64,000 bases of DNA from Melampsora larici-populina 98AG31 (Eukaryota; Basidiomycota; Pucciniomycetes; Pucciniales; Melampsoraceae), in contig NW_006768780.1 in NCBI RefSeq assembly GCF_000204055.1, forward strand, positions 1,193,632 to 1,257,631, written 5' to 3'. The position numbers and the translations under genes are program-made. The notes under the pieces are model-generated. The model had not been told where the DNA came from. It saw only the letters and a list, made by a program, of their open reading frames with translations, and did no database searches. Positions 33,999 to 44,219 of this stretch are shown piece after piece (position 1 is the first letter of the stretch; each line of letters opens with the position of its first letter).

Positions 33999-35843
33999 CT
34001 AATCTCTTTTTAAGATCGATTGTAGATCTTCAGGTATGTCTATCAAGACTTCGTACTTCCACTCCCCTTCTTTCCGAATCCCTCTAGAGAGGTCGTCCGC
34101 TTTGTTTTCTCCGGACAAAACTCTCTTAGCGACGATATCGCAGTCAAGTCTCGTAAGTTCTTTTTGGATCCTTTTCCACTCTTCGTTAACACGTTTATTT
34201 CTCGATTTCCGGTTTCTGATCGTTGCTTCAGTTGTTGTGTTATCGGTGTAGACTATGAAACAGTTAGATTTTGTAGGTACCAGTTTTTCCACCATCAGCA
34301 AACCTAATCGAACGGCGACTGTCTCCAGCCAGGCTATGTCACGTTTATCGTTTTTATGTGACATCTCCTTCGACTTCCATCCTTCACTTAATTTAAATCG
34401 GGCCCAGCGACCTCCGATCAGTATCCCAAGGCCAAAGCTGGTACTAGCGTCTCCGACCCAGTTTATCTCTTTCGGTGGGATATCTGGCTGGAATTGCAAC
34501 CTGTCGAAAGTTAACAATTGATCTCTCCATTCCCTCAACTCGGTTTTTGCTTCCACCGGGACTTCCCTCAATGCTTGAGGATTATACCAGGATTTGTCGA
34601 ATTTGTATAAGCTCCATAAATAGCACTTCATATACGGTAGTATGTAAGTTATATGACTCAGTTGACCCACTATCTTCTCCACCTCTTTTTTACTACACTT
34701 CTTTCCTAATTGTAACAAATCTTCTATTTTCTCTAACCTTTCTTTCATTTTTTCTTCTGGTAATCTAACTGATTTCTCTTTCCCATTCCAGATGAATCCC
34801 AAGTATTTCTGTTCTAAGGCCCAGTCCTGGAATTTCTCGCTATTTGACTGTACCCCGAGGGCCCTGGTAACTTGTAATACATCTTGCATACTGAGTAATT
34901 CTCCATCCCGTTTCACAAACATATTATCATCTACCCAACGGAAAACTTTCTCTACTTTCAACACTGACATTATGATCTCTTTCCATGCATCTGCCATCCA
35001 TCCGAAGGTTCCGCAACCTGCTACTCCCCTGAAGGGAATTCTCGTATCTATCCAGATATTGCCTTGGAAATCTTTGATGGTAAGATATTTCCATTGAGAA
35101 GAATGTGTAAGTCCTTGTCGATAAGCCTTCTCCCAGTCCACTATTGCTAACCATATCACGATTGACATATTTTCTTTAAAGTAAGATGCTACTATATTGA
35201 AATCATCCCATGTTGTAGTAAAATCATTTTTATCTACGAACGAGTTAACAGAAGGTAATGAGTTGTTGTCTACTTCATAATGTAAGGTTTCTATTATTTC
35301 TTTCGCTCCATCAGTTTTTCTCACTTCATCTTCATCATCTTCATCACTATCTTCACCATCGTCTCCTAAGTTTATTCCGTCACTAGCCTTCTGTTTTTCC
35401 AAATTCTTAATGTGAGTCTTTGGGTACGAAAGATCATTGATCATTCGTAGGGATCCATCATTATTAGTTACACTCCCCATCGGATTCGACCTGAAAAATC
35501 CCCATTTCTTGAATACAGTCTCGTGAGTAAAAGGTCCAAAAATCCGTCCCAATCTTCTCTCTTTGAATAAGTTCTTCATTATCTTATCCTGTACTAACAA
35601 GGCTGATTTATGGTTGTCTGGTGTAAACCATTTTAGGTCTCCAAGCAGGTGTTGGGGGATTCCTTGATCAAAGCCTTTTGTTAATCCTATCCAAACCTTT
35701 TTCCATTTGTCTGACAGCTTACAATCTTCTAGCATCAACCTCCACTCTTCCAATACCATTTCACATTCCACACTTTCTGGCCATCTGTCGAGTGAGTCTT
35801 TTGCATCTACGTCATATTCATTCTTTTTGTTTCCATTTCTCAT
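33999..35843 (-). CDS. Reverse transcriptase-RNase H of the second retroelement
   Basis: 614 residues. RT motifs: LRMINDLSYP, IVDWEKAYRQ, IPFRGVAGCGTFGWM and the active site FRWVDDNMF in place of YxDD. RNase H motifs: NWVGDASTSFGLGI, WLETVAVRLGL, VYTDNTTTEATI and the exit motif KADDLSRGI. An unusual acidic insert (about residues 135-165, DDGEDSDEDDEDE) interrupts the region before the palm. The frame is undamaged. The RT is divergent from the Ngaro-type RT in this window. Confidence 0.88.
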   Translation of the reverse strand: MRNGNKKNEYDVDAKDSLDRWPESVECEMVLEEWRLMLEDCKLSDKWKKVWIGLTKGFDQGIPQHLLGDLKWFTPDNHKSALLVQDKIMKNLFKERRLGRIFGPFTHETVFKKWGFFRSNPMGSVTNNDGSLRMINDLSYPKTHIKNLEKQKASDGINLGDDGEDSDEDDEDEVRKTDGAKEIIETLHYEVDNNSLPSVNSFVDKNDFTTTWDDFNIVASYFKENMSIVIWLAIVDWEKAYRQGLTHSSQWKYLTIKDFQGNIWIDTRIPFRGVAGCGTFGWMADAWKEIIMSVLKVEKVFRWVDDNMFVKRDGELLSMQDVLQVTRALGVQSNSEKFQDWALEQKYLGFIWNGKEKSVRLPEEKMKERLEKIEDLLQLGKKCSKKEVEKIVGQLSHITYILPYMKCYLWSLYKFDKSWYNPQALREVPVEAKTELREWRDQLLTFDRLQFQPDIPPKEINWVGDASTSFGLGILIGGRWARFKLSEGWKSKEMSHKNDKRDIAWLETVAVRLGLLMVEKLVPTKSNCFIVYTDNTTTEATIRNRKSRNKRVNEEWKRIQKELTRLDCDIVAKRVLSGENKADDLSRGIRKEGEWKYEVLIDIPEDLQSILKRD

Positions 35844-35880
35844 TTGAATATCTTCGTTATTTACTAAAGCACTAGCAAAT

Positions 35881-37439
35881 CAGCGGTGGGCGCCGCGGCT
35901 AGGGTTTTTCATTTTTAGGTGGGCGCAACAACTGAACATTGGCACACCGCATTGCACTCGAGATACTTGTTTCAAATGTAGTTCCTGTCATCAATGGTAG
36001 TGTACAGGTTTATTTAGTTAAATTATCCAGCTCCCACTGCGTTCCATGTTCCATTTGCTTAGCTTGGTTGCTAATTATATTGCTCCTGCTTTGCCAAGTC
36101 CTGATTTTGAGTTGTGGAAATGATCCCCGGCCCTGCCAAATGCACAATGACGTCTTTGAGTTTGAGACAATGTACTTCTGTGTTCTTGTGAGTCTGGTCA
36201 GCTCTGCAGTGTTTGGTTTGCAAGGTTATGACCATATGGAGATAGGAGATCCTGAAATAGTTCAGAGGAATTCAGAGTCAGTCTATTACTCCAGTGATGA
36301 ACCTCAAGAAAGGCAGGATACAAAAAGGTTGCAAGAAGAATGATTATATATGTATTTTAATCAGAGTATATCTTCAGGGGTGTCGCACTGCATCACACAA
36401 TAATCACGGCATAGCACATCATCTTACAGGAATTGCTAAGCATTTGATTCCTCACCTGAAATCCCACTTGAGCCTTCCAAAGTTGTGACTATCTAAGGCT
36501 GTGACCATCATTCTACCCTGTGATACAAACCAAGATTCCGAGCCTTGAGTTATATCAAATCAGTCTTGAAAACCAATTGGTCTGAGTAAAATATAGTTGC
36601 CAGGCCCATTTTTCTCCACAAATCACTTGCCCAAATCCAAAACATGATGAACCTCTGTAGATGGTACTCACTCATCTGATAGTTTAGCTTACAGCTCATT
36701 GAGTTTGCAATTGAATGCTACCAGAAGTTGCCTTTTGGATGTATGCAATATTCTGAGGCGCTTCTCTGGATGATCCCTTGGAATCACTCCTACTCATTCA
36801 ATTCCAAGTGCTACATAAGATTTGCCTCGAGAACCAACTTCAAAAAAAGCTTTGAATTCTGAGATCTGAAAAAATTGTGGAGCCAATGGAAGAGTGCAAC
36901 TGGTTGAATAAGAATTGGTTCAGATAAACTTGGACTTGCACTGCCATAAAGTTGCAAGATCAAACCCATTCTCATAACATTCTTTCTAAAAAGAAGCATT
37001 TCACATCATATCATATTAAACCTTCATCCAAATACCAAATCTATGATTATAGCATCACATCTTTTTTTGAAAACTCAATCAGAACACAAAGCATACCAAT
37101 TTTTTCAATACAAACTATATAAAATCGCATTCTCTTTTTCCTTTTTCAAAAGATCAATGAAACATACAAAAAAAGAAAATCTATATGTATCATTAGATAC
37201 TTTAAATGTATAGTTTATATACAGGCAAAGTACTACTTTTTCCAACACATCATGAAACACTAATAAATTTTACAAAACAAAAGTTTTTTGTAATTTTCTA
37301 ATCAAAAAATAAAAAACAATATAAAGAAAAATAAATTCATAAACAACCCCAATGCATAAAACCATGAACTCAATTTGTTTTCCTCTCCTTATTTCTTTAC
37401 TTCTCTAAAATCTGTAAGTTTAACTTGAACTAATCTTAG
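35881..37439. other. Gene-poor region
   Basis: Begins with a short GC-rich stretch (GGTGGGCGCCGCGGCTAGGG, about 35885-35904) next to the retroelement edge. A 134-codon plus-strand frame (35939-36343) has hydrophobic and acidic parts but no recognised domain, and it is not called. The rest shows no coding signal. Confidence 0.4.
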
Positions 37440-37630
37440 TTCTATTATCATCATCTTTGTTTTGTCCCTCTTCTTGATCATCAGTACTTTGAACTTCTTT
37501 CCCTTTTCCTTTTCCATTCACAACCTTTTGTTTCTACTACCTTCACTTTCTTCAATCCACTTCAACAGTTTCATTTCCTTCTTCTTCATCATCATCATTC
37601 AGATCAATTCTTTTCTTCTTAGAATTAGGT
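37440..37630 (-). pseudogene. Possible 3' end fragment of an acidic protein gene
   Basis: On the minus strand two adjacent frames encode acidic/basic low-complexity stretches (LNDDDEEEGNETVEVD and, after a frame change, GKGKGKEVQSTDDQEEGQ) that look like a gene C-terminus. A foldback sequence begins immediately upstream at about 37660. No N-terminal part was found. This could be a gene cut off by that insertion, or chance low complexity. Confidence 0.25.
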
Positions 37631-37659
37631 ATTTTCCTTTCAAATTTACGGTAAAAGCA

Positions 37660-37780
37660 AGTATGTGGGTGTACATACTTTTTCCCACATACTTTTTGAG
37701 TTTTTTTTGGCGGGGAAAAAAAGTATGTTTGGGTTGAGAACTATGCAGCTTTGAGGACCCCAAACATACTTTTCCTGTTC
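37660..37780. repeat. Foldback sequence with nested hairpins
   Basis: AAGTATGTGGG pairs with CCCACATACTT (about 37661-37695), and AAGTATGTTTGGG pairs imperfectly with CCCCAAACATACTTT (about 37719-37773). The AGTATGT core therefore occurs four times in alternating orientation. It resembles a small MITE, but no target duplication was identified. Confidence 0.5.
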
Positions 37781-38399
37781 TTTACTTCAATCATGCCTTT
37801 TAGTAATTGGAGACATTTGGGTTTGTGATTCTTTTTATAATCATTTGAAGTTAATGATTGATTTCAAGGTCTTTCAAGTGAAAAAGGTGAACAAGAATGT
37901 GGAGGGTATGTGGTCTTCTCTACAGTTTTACAGTTTCAATTCCCAGGGTCAAGACTTCAATCACTATCAGCTTGGGTTGTGTTCAAAGTGGCCTTGAACA
38001 GTGCAAAGAGGATGATGATCAAGGGACCAATGAGTTTCCTTACATTGTGGAAAGCAATTCTTATGATCACTTCTTAATCTCATATCGTTTGCCTTACATC
38101 ATTTATCAGTAACAGAAAAAAACTCTTCAATTCTTATCAAGGCACATGGGACGTGAGCAAAATAATCAAAATGATCATTCAAAATCATCATTGCAATTTG
38201 AATTATCACTATATGAATTTTACATGGCATTATCAATGAACATCAATCCTACGTTTGAAATAGTATAGTATATACATACGTAGAAGTCAAAAAAACATGA
38301 TACATACAAGAAAGATGAATGAAATGAAATACATACCTTAGAAAAAGGGGTCAAACTCGAAGATGTCAACATTGATGTTACACAGATAAGATTACAATT

Positions 38400-39250
38400 G
38401 CTGAATGAGGAATGAATACTCACCTAATACATTAAGCAAGTCCAAACAGTCGTTCTATAAACAAACAGCCAAAATCGAATCCTAGACAAATAAAGAAACA
38501 ATATAAGTTGTCAGTGTTATACGAGAGGAATAGTGGAAAGAAAGTTAAGAGAAGAAAAGACTTACATATCAAGATCAAAGATTAGAGTTGAAATTGAAAG
38601 AGAAGGAAGTTTTGATTTTGAGGTTCAAAGTTAAAACTATATCAAGATCATAACTGGAGATCAAGATTGAATTAAAGAGTGCAGGTTTTAGTTGAAAGGC
38701 AAGGATTGAAATATTAAACCAATAAATTCGTTTTTGGGGGTTTGAAGAGTAACAAGAAGAGTAGTTGATGATGTCAGTTTCAGTAATTCAAAAGAAGGAA
38801 ATAGAATGAAAACTTACTTATTGTATAATGATCAAAATCAAGATTCAGAAGATTGAGATCTTGATTGAATGATGGAAATTGAAATGAACTGTTGGAATCG
38901 AAAGGGAAATGGGATAGAGGGTGGTAGGAAGAAGTGTGAGGTGATCAGCTGATGAGACTGAAATTGAGATTGATCGGACCGAGTCAAATTGAGTCTAAAA
39001 AGTACAGAAGCAAATCAAAAGGAGTCAAATCAAAAAGAAGGATTAGCTTGGTATGAAGAATGAACACGATAGAGAGCAATGGATAATAAAATGAAGTAAA
39101 GGAATTGAAATTGACTTACCAAATGGAACAAACAAAAGAGGGAATGAGACTTACTTACATCAAGATCCAGAATCAAAATTTAAAAGAGTCAAGCTGAACA
39201 GTGTAAGGAAATAAAAATGAAACTTACTCACCTAGACATCCAAAATCGAA
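38400..39250 (-). other. Purine-rich region with repeated splice-donor-like motifs
   Basis: The plus strand carries at least six TTAC or CTCAC motifs in near-identical context (about 38421, 38562, 38813, 39114, 39151, 39226). They read GTAAGT or GTGAGT on the minus strand. AATTGAAATTGAAA-like purine blocks lie between them. No protein frame runs through it. It may be a spliced non-coding transcript, a leader, or a degenerate tandem array. Confidence 0.35.
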
Positions 39251-39665
39251 TTATATTTTACAGTATTTGTTCCAATTGTAATACTTTCAGAATCATCAAC
39301 TTCATTCAAAAAGTGTTCAAAAAAGTTACTAATCGATTTGCTTATTTGAGTTTCTTGATGAAAGATTTATTTCATCAATTGATTTCTTTCTAAACTTTGT
39401 AAAATTCCTCCATTTGAATGTACAATCGTTAAGATTTTGATCGCTAAACATCGTGTGTTGATTTTGTGTTTTCCTATTGTGATTTCTAAAAATCTTGATT
39501 TAAATTGGGTTGTAAGATGTCGCATCGGTCCTAGATTATCTGCGACTGAGCTTTGGGAAGACAGGCTGTGATAAGTCACAATTGATGACAAGGTCAAAGT
39601 CATATGGTGATCAGATGCGTTCTTTGGAGCTGAAAAGATCTATTTTTAGTACGGAGAACAAAATT

Positions 39666-40060
39666 TCAGTAATTGTTGTTAGATTTCTTGACAACAGCAG
39701 GAGGTACGATTGACGTACATATCCTGCCTTGAATTTTCCATGCAATAACCCAATCATCATTAATTTTTCCCAGTCGCATCAAGCCTATAGTTTGATGATA
39801 CTTTGTGTAAGCTTTTGAGGTATCCTCCAGATTGGAAGAGTTCCGAGAAGGACCTTCATCAGGATAAGTCGCAGTCAACAGTCGCATACTTTCACTTGTA
39901 AATGAAAGGACTGAGAGTTTCTGAGGAGCTAGTAGACTGATCAACCACGATAGGAGACGTGTGAAGAGTGCTTGATCACCGTTGATATCGAGTGGGCTGC
40001 TCTTAGCATCTCGAAGGTCTAGAACCGTTGCTGTTGTGTTGACTCTGCCAGGGAGAGTAT
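39666..40060 (-). other. Unassigned open frame of about 130 codons
   Basis: The minus-strand frame is open from about 40060 to 39666, with mixed composition (ATVLDLRDAKSSPLDINGDQ, IGLMRLGKINDDWVIAWKIQ). An acceptor-like CCTGGCAG sits at its upstream edge, so it could be a last exon. No family was recognised and no upstream exons were found. Confidence 0.3.
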
Positions 40061-40433
40061 TGCGATCTCAAGTCGAAATGCCCGGTGCTATGGAAGGTTC
40101 ATAAAATGCTTGAAATTTCACTGAGAGAGACTGTTGGAAAAAATCCACATTCTTTTGTCAACAGGAAAGATGAGAGGGACAAATCAGTTTGCTATACAAC
40201 TGGAAGAAATGGCAATTATCTATAACCCACAATGGTTTGACAGGCCATGAAGAAAGGAGGTGGGGTTGAAACAGCTGAACCTAAGGAAGCCTAAGGGGGT
40301 CGGACACTGGAGTCTTAGGTGTACAGTGTGTTAAGGGCTTAGGTGTTTAATCCAGTTTCGCCGAGAAACTGGGTTGTGCCTTTAGTGTTATGATGATTCA
40401 ACAACGAAGCTGACAATAGAATGGTTGTTCAAG

Positions 40434-40754
40434 TTACCTGTTATGCATCCATATCCGAATCGAAATTCGGTTCTGGTGATGGATGATGCGACTATCCATC
40501 ACCGCGGATCAATCGAAGCCTTGTGTGAAGACGCAGGAGTCTTATTAATTTATACTTCGCCTTGCTCACCGGAATTCAATCCCATCGAGCGAGTATTTGA
40601 TATCTTCAAGGCTTCGCTTTGACATAATGGCTTGCTTGCAGTGGCTCAAGACAAGTTGAAATGCCTTGAGCAAGTTATGAGTGATGTTTGCACTAGCAAT
40701 TTCATCATTAGCTTATACACGAACTGTGGTTACAGACCACGTAATCAAGAATGA
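40434..40754 (+). pseudogene. Tc1/mariner transposase relic (third exon only)
   Basis: LVMDDATIHHRGS and PEFNPIERVFDIFKA align with the catalytic Asp and Glu region of the two full transposases in this window. The frame ends at a TGA (40620-40622), while homology continues in frame to NCGYRPR (about 40740). The relic starts at the position of the third exon (LPVMHPYP after an AG). The N-terminal two thirds is absent. Confidence 0.8.
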
Positions 40755-41335
40755 AGAGGGGTATCAAAGTAGAAAACAGTTGATGTTGATAAGGGTTTAA
40801 AGTAGTCTTACAGAATATTATGATAAAAATTATTTGTTGTTGTAGATGTCTCTATGTTGTCTTTGCAAAAGTGATCAATGAAATGATTTTTGTGTAATTT
40901 CTCCTGTGCCTTTGACCCTAAACTGAAGAAGAGAAGTTTGACTCTTGTGAGTTGTGAGTAATGAGTTTCAAGACACAAATTTCAAGATGTTTCTTAAAAC
41001 TCCAACTTGAGAAACCTCACTTGAATTAAAACTTGGGAAAGTCAAAATAATTCTATTTCTTGCTTCGAGTCAAATTCAAGTTCAAAGAACTCTTTGATTG
41101 ATAAAAATCTCACTTGGAACTTTGTGTCTGAAGTACCAATTTGTTCACTAAAGAACATTTGCATTACAGAATAGACGTGAACCTTAAACAGATAATAATA
41201 TATAGCAGTTGTAATTTTATAGTGTACTGTACTATAGCTACAACAATAGGCCCTTTAATAGGACAAGGTCAATACTTTGTTTGATGACACAAGGTAAAAC
41301 TAGACTCATCCACGAGCTACGTTCTTGAGGTGTTG
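40755..41335. other. Intergenic, no gene seen
   Basis: AT-rich with direct TCACTTG/CAAGTT motifs and no supported exon. 3' flank of the minus-strand family gene. Confidence 0.4.
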
Positions 41336-43524
41336 TCAATATAACACCGCGTTTTCGTGAAGACAAACACGTGGACCAAACTGAAAGCCAAACTGCTTCA
41401 TCTCTTCGATGTTGAGCGCCGAAGATAAGAACATCTCAAAGTTCACGATGTCATATGTCTTGAGTAGATTGCGAGTGTGATGATCTTCTGGACTGATTTT
41501 GCAATACTCAAGGTATTGTTCGAATTCTGGGAGAGGTCTTGGGGCTGGAGAATCTGATCAAGGAGCAGATTGTTGGGGAATGGGCTGGTTATTGTTGGTG
41601 TTGAATGGAAATAGGCCATTCCCAAGCGAGACCATCGGAATTTGAGATACGGCCGAGCCAGAACAAGGTGCTGATGGATTACCGGGCTTCAATTTCGATT
41701 TCGCATGATCAATTGGACCGTACTTGAACAATAGGCGACGAGGTGGGTTTAATTGGGTAGCACCATGACGCTTGTGTACCTGTCAGAGCAATCAAGAATG
41801 AGTTAATCAAGTTTTTTGAAGTGATAATGTAAAAGAAATAAAAAAAACTTACTATATCACTTGCCCAAACTTAAAACATCGAATGGGTCAAGTATATCAC
41901 CATGGTAGAATCATCTGGCTTGATATAACCCATGCACTCCCTGCCACCAATGTTGGTGTGGCAATAGGAGATCATGAGCTTGTTGAGCTCAGCCTGGATG
42001 GCATTATGAACTCCAATGCTCTGTCCCAGAAGAATAAGTCAAAGTCGAAAAATTAGTTACAGTCGAAAAGAAAGAGAAGTTGAGATGATACTTACCGACA
42101 TCTCAACTTCATGATGTTCACCAGTATCCAACGCATCTGGACGAAGGTGGGCGACAGATCGATTGAATTGCAAATCCTGTTCAGAAGGAATCAAGTCATT
42201 TGTTAATATCAAGTTGAGAATGTGAAAAAAAAGGAAAGCTTACTCTGGAAACAGTTCGAGCCTTTTTCTTCGGATCCTCCATGATGAGACGGAATCCAAC
42301 TTCCTTTCCTTTCTTGAGGAGGATCATATTCTTCAAATCATCGAAAATCTCGTCGTTTGGGATTACTGGCAGGGTGGTCTTGCCAAATGTTTCACCGTTA
42401 CAAACATATCCTTTGAAGGTAAGGTTACCTTCGTCATCAGCGGTCCTGAGAATGTCTCCGCAAGGTGGCTTATTGACGTTGCACGCCTTGAAAAGAGACT
42501 CCTTCACGTCGTTGAGAGAGAACCCGTGGATTTGGATTAATCTTTCGAATGGTACCTTGGTGACATAGTCGATGTAAGTTACAGTCGCCCCGGAGCGTTT
42601 TTCAGCATTGGTAAGGTGGATGGGGCTATAGACATGATACCCTATGCTGGTTCGAGTGGGTACGCTATTGGTAGGAGCTTGAGCTGGTCCAGTAGGAGCT
42701 TGAGCTGGTCCAGTAGGAGCTTGAGCTGGTCCAGTAGGAGCTTCAGTTGGTCCACAATACGGTTTGAGGATTGGACTTGGTGATTGGGTTAGATCCACAT
42801 GTGGATGTGGATCTAATAGAATAAAGGTCAGTTTATGTTGGTATTCAAGAGTGAAATAAAAGAAATGTAACCAACCTCCAATGGCACGTTCGAGTTGGTG
42901 GTCGAAAAACTGATTTCCAAACATAGGATCCCTATGATTGGAATCAAAATCGAGCGTGATCGCCGATCCAGAAGGTCGAACTTGAGAGGCCATCGGAGTA
43001 TAGGACGGTAAACCGTGGGGAAAGACTTCGATATCTGAATCTAAAGTTGATGGAAAGTCAGCTTAGAGCTTATGATCAAGGTTTAAAAGAAAGAAAACTA
43101 CTCACCAGGTTCAATCTTCTGATGATTCTTACAGCGGAACTCGCGAAAACCTGGATGCTCGTATGGATCGATATGGATAATTTCTGAGTCAAGATATTGA
43201 CGTTTACCGCCAAATCTGACATCTTCCCAGTGATGTCCTGGTCTAAAAAGATAAAAGTAATCAGCTACTCTTCGATTCTTGAGTCAAGAAATGGATACAA
43301 AGGAAAACTTACGTTTGGTAATAGAAAGGTGAACCACCTCTGCCGAGCTCGGGACTGAAGCCTTCAGGTCCAGCTCGCCGGGCCTGTCTGTTTGCACTAG
43401 AGAGAAAGAAAGGTGAGTTTGTATGTCGATTACAGAGGAAAAGAAAGAGTACTTACATCTCTAATGCTCTTCTTGCTTCCTCCTCTGCCAAAGCCATTTG
43501 TTGTTTTGTAGGTCGTTGTGGCAT
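41336..43524 (-). pseudogene. Decayed member of an unrecognised family with C-terminal SAM-like segment (copy 1)
   Basis: Exon 1 starts MPQRPTKQQMALAEEEARRA at 43524. Further exons encode HHWEDVRFGGKRQYLD, a Pro-rich linker with GPAQAPT repeats (42671-42754) and a central domain (VTKVPFERLIQIHGFSLND, GFRLIMEDPKKKART). Later exons encode LNKLMISYCHTNIGG and, at 41336-41545, PAPRPLPEFEQYLEYCKI with a helical SAM-like tail. Two in-frame stops interrupt the C-terminal part: TAA at 41871-41873 just before VWASDI, and TGA at 41558-41560 before the PAPRP motif. Exon ends and motifs match the gene at 57688-60224, so the reading frames are real. Function unknown. The product is probably truncated or absent. 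Confidence 0.7.
42671..42754. repeat. 21-bp minisatellite inside copy 1
   Basis: Three perfect copies and one degenerate copy of GTAGGAGCTTGAGCTGGTCC plus A, in frame (21 = 7 codons). They encode GPAQAPT repeats in the linker. Confidence 0.9.
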
Positions 43525-43563
43525 GTTGAGATCGTCGAGAAGAACAGATACAAAGCTTTTAAA

Positions 43564-43706
43564 TACCAAGAAGGAATCAAAACTGGAAAAGGAATCGAAG
43601 GATACCAAGAAGGAATCAAAACTGGAAAAGGAATCGAAGGATATTGAAAAGAATCGAAACTGGAAAAGGATATTGAAGGATATTGAAGGAATCGAAGGAA
43701 TCGAAA
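43564..43706. repeat. 39-bp minisatellite upstream of copy 1
   Basis: Two exact 39-bp units (43564-43602, 43603-43641; begin TACCAAGAAGGAATC) followed by shorter degenerate derivatives (GAATCGAAGGAATCGAA). They lie 40 bases upstream of the start codon, in the presumed promoter/leader. Confidence 0.85.
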
Positions 43707-44219
43707 GTTAAAAGGATATCAAAAGGGTTGGAGTGGTGTTGAGGGTTTGGAGTGGTGTTGAGGTGGTGTCGATTGGTGTTGAGGTGGTGGTAAACAAGAG
43801 TCAACAAGGCTGCTGACCGGGTTCAACGGTCAAGCACCTCAATTGGCTATAGGGCTATTTATGCTTATAAAATTGCCTTTATTGGCAAAAAAAAAAAAAG
43901 AGATTTGGCCAAGCGAATCTCGAATGACTGTAGATTCTACATAAAGAGCAGCTGTGTTGATCTTTATATGCTGAATTTTAAAGCTTGTATGTATGTACAT
44001 ATGTGCAGGTCCCCTTTTTTAATCTCATCCCACCATTTGACTCGTCTTCACCCCCCCACCTCTCCGATTACACACCTTCTACCCTCTCCAATTATTCAAG
44101 TGACGCTTATTCACCTTATTTCGGCCATTGACCTGCGGTAGGTCAAGTGTCATTTATACACATCTCACCGTTAAGGCTTGAAAAAGTGCTGATATGGTTA
44201 TGTCTGCGAATCCAGGATT

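Larger units (their letters stand above)
31670..35880 (-). mobile_element. Second tyrosine-recombinase retroelement, apparently 5' truncated
   Basis: Minus-strand order: RT-RNase H (33999-35843), small frame (33761-33991), tyrosine recombinase (32748-33767), then direct repeats 32216-32481 and 31670-31935 (266 bp each, apparently identical) around a 280-bp unique segment. This fits the B1-A2-B2 end of DIRS/PAT-type elements. No gag frame and no A1 copy of the 280-bp segment is visible beyond 35843, so the 5' end is missing or differently organised. The RT and recombinase differ clearly from the Ngaro-type element at 23.7-29.6 kb. The right boundary is approximate. Confidence 0.75.
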
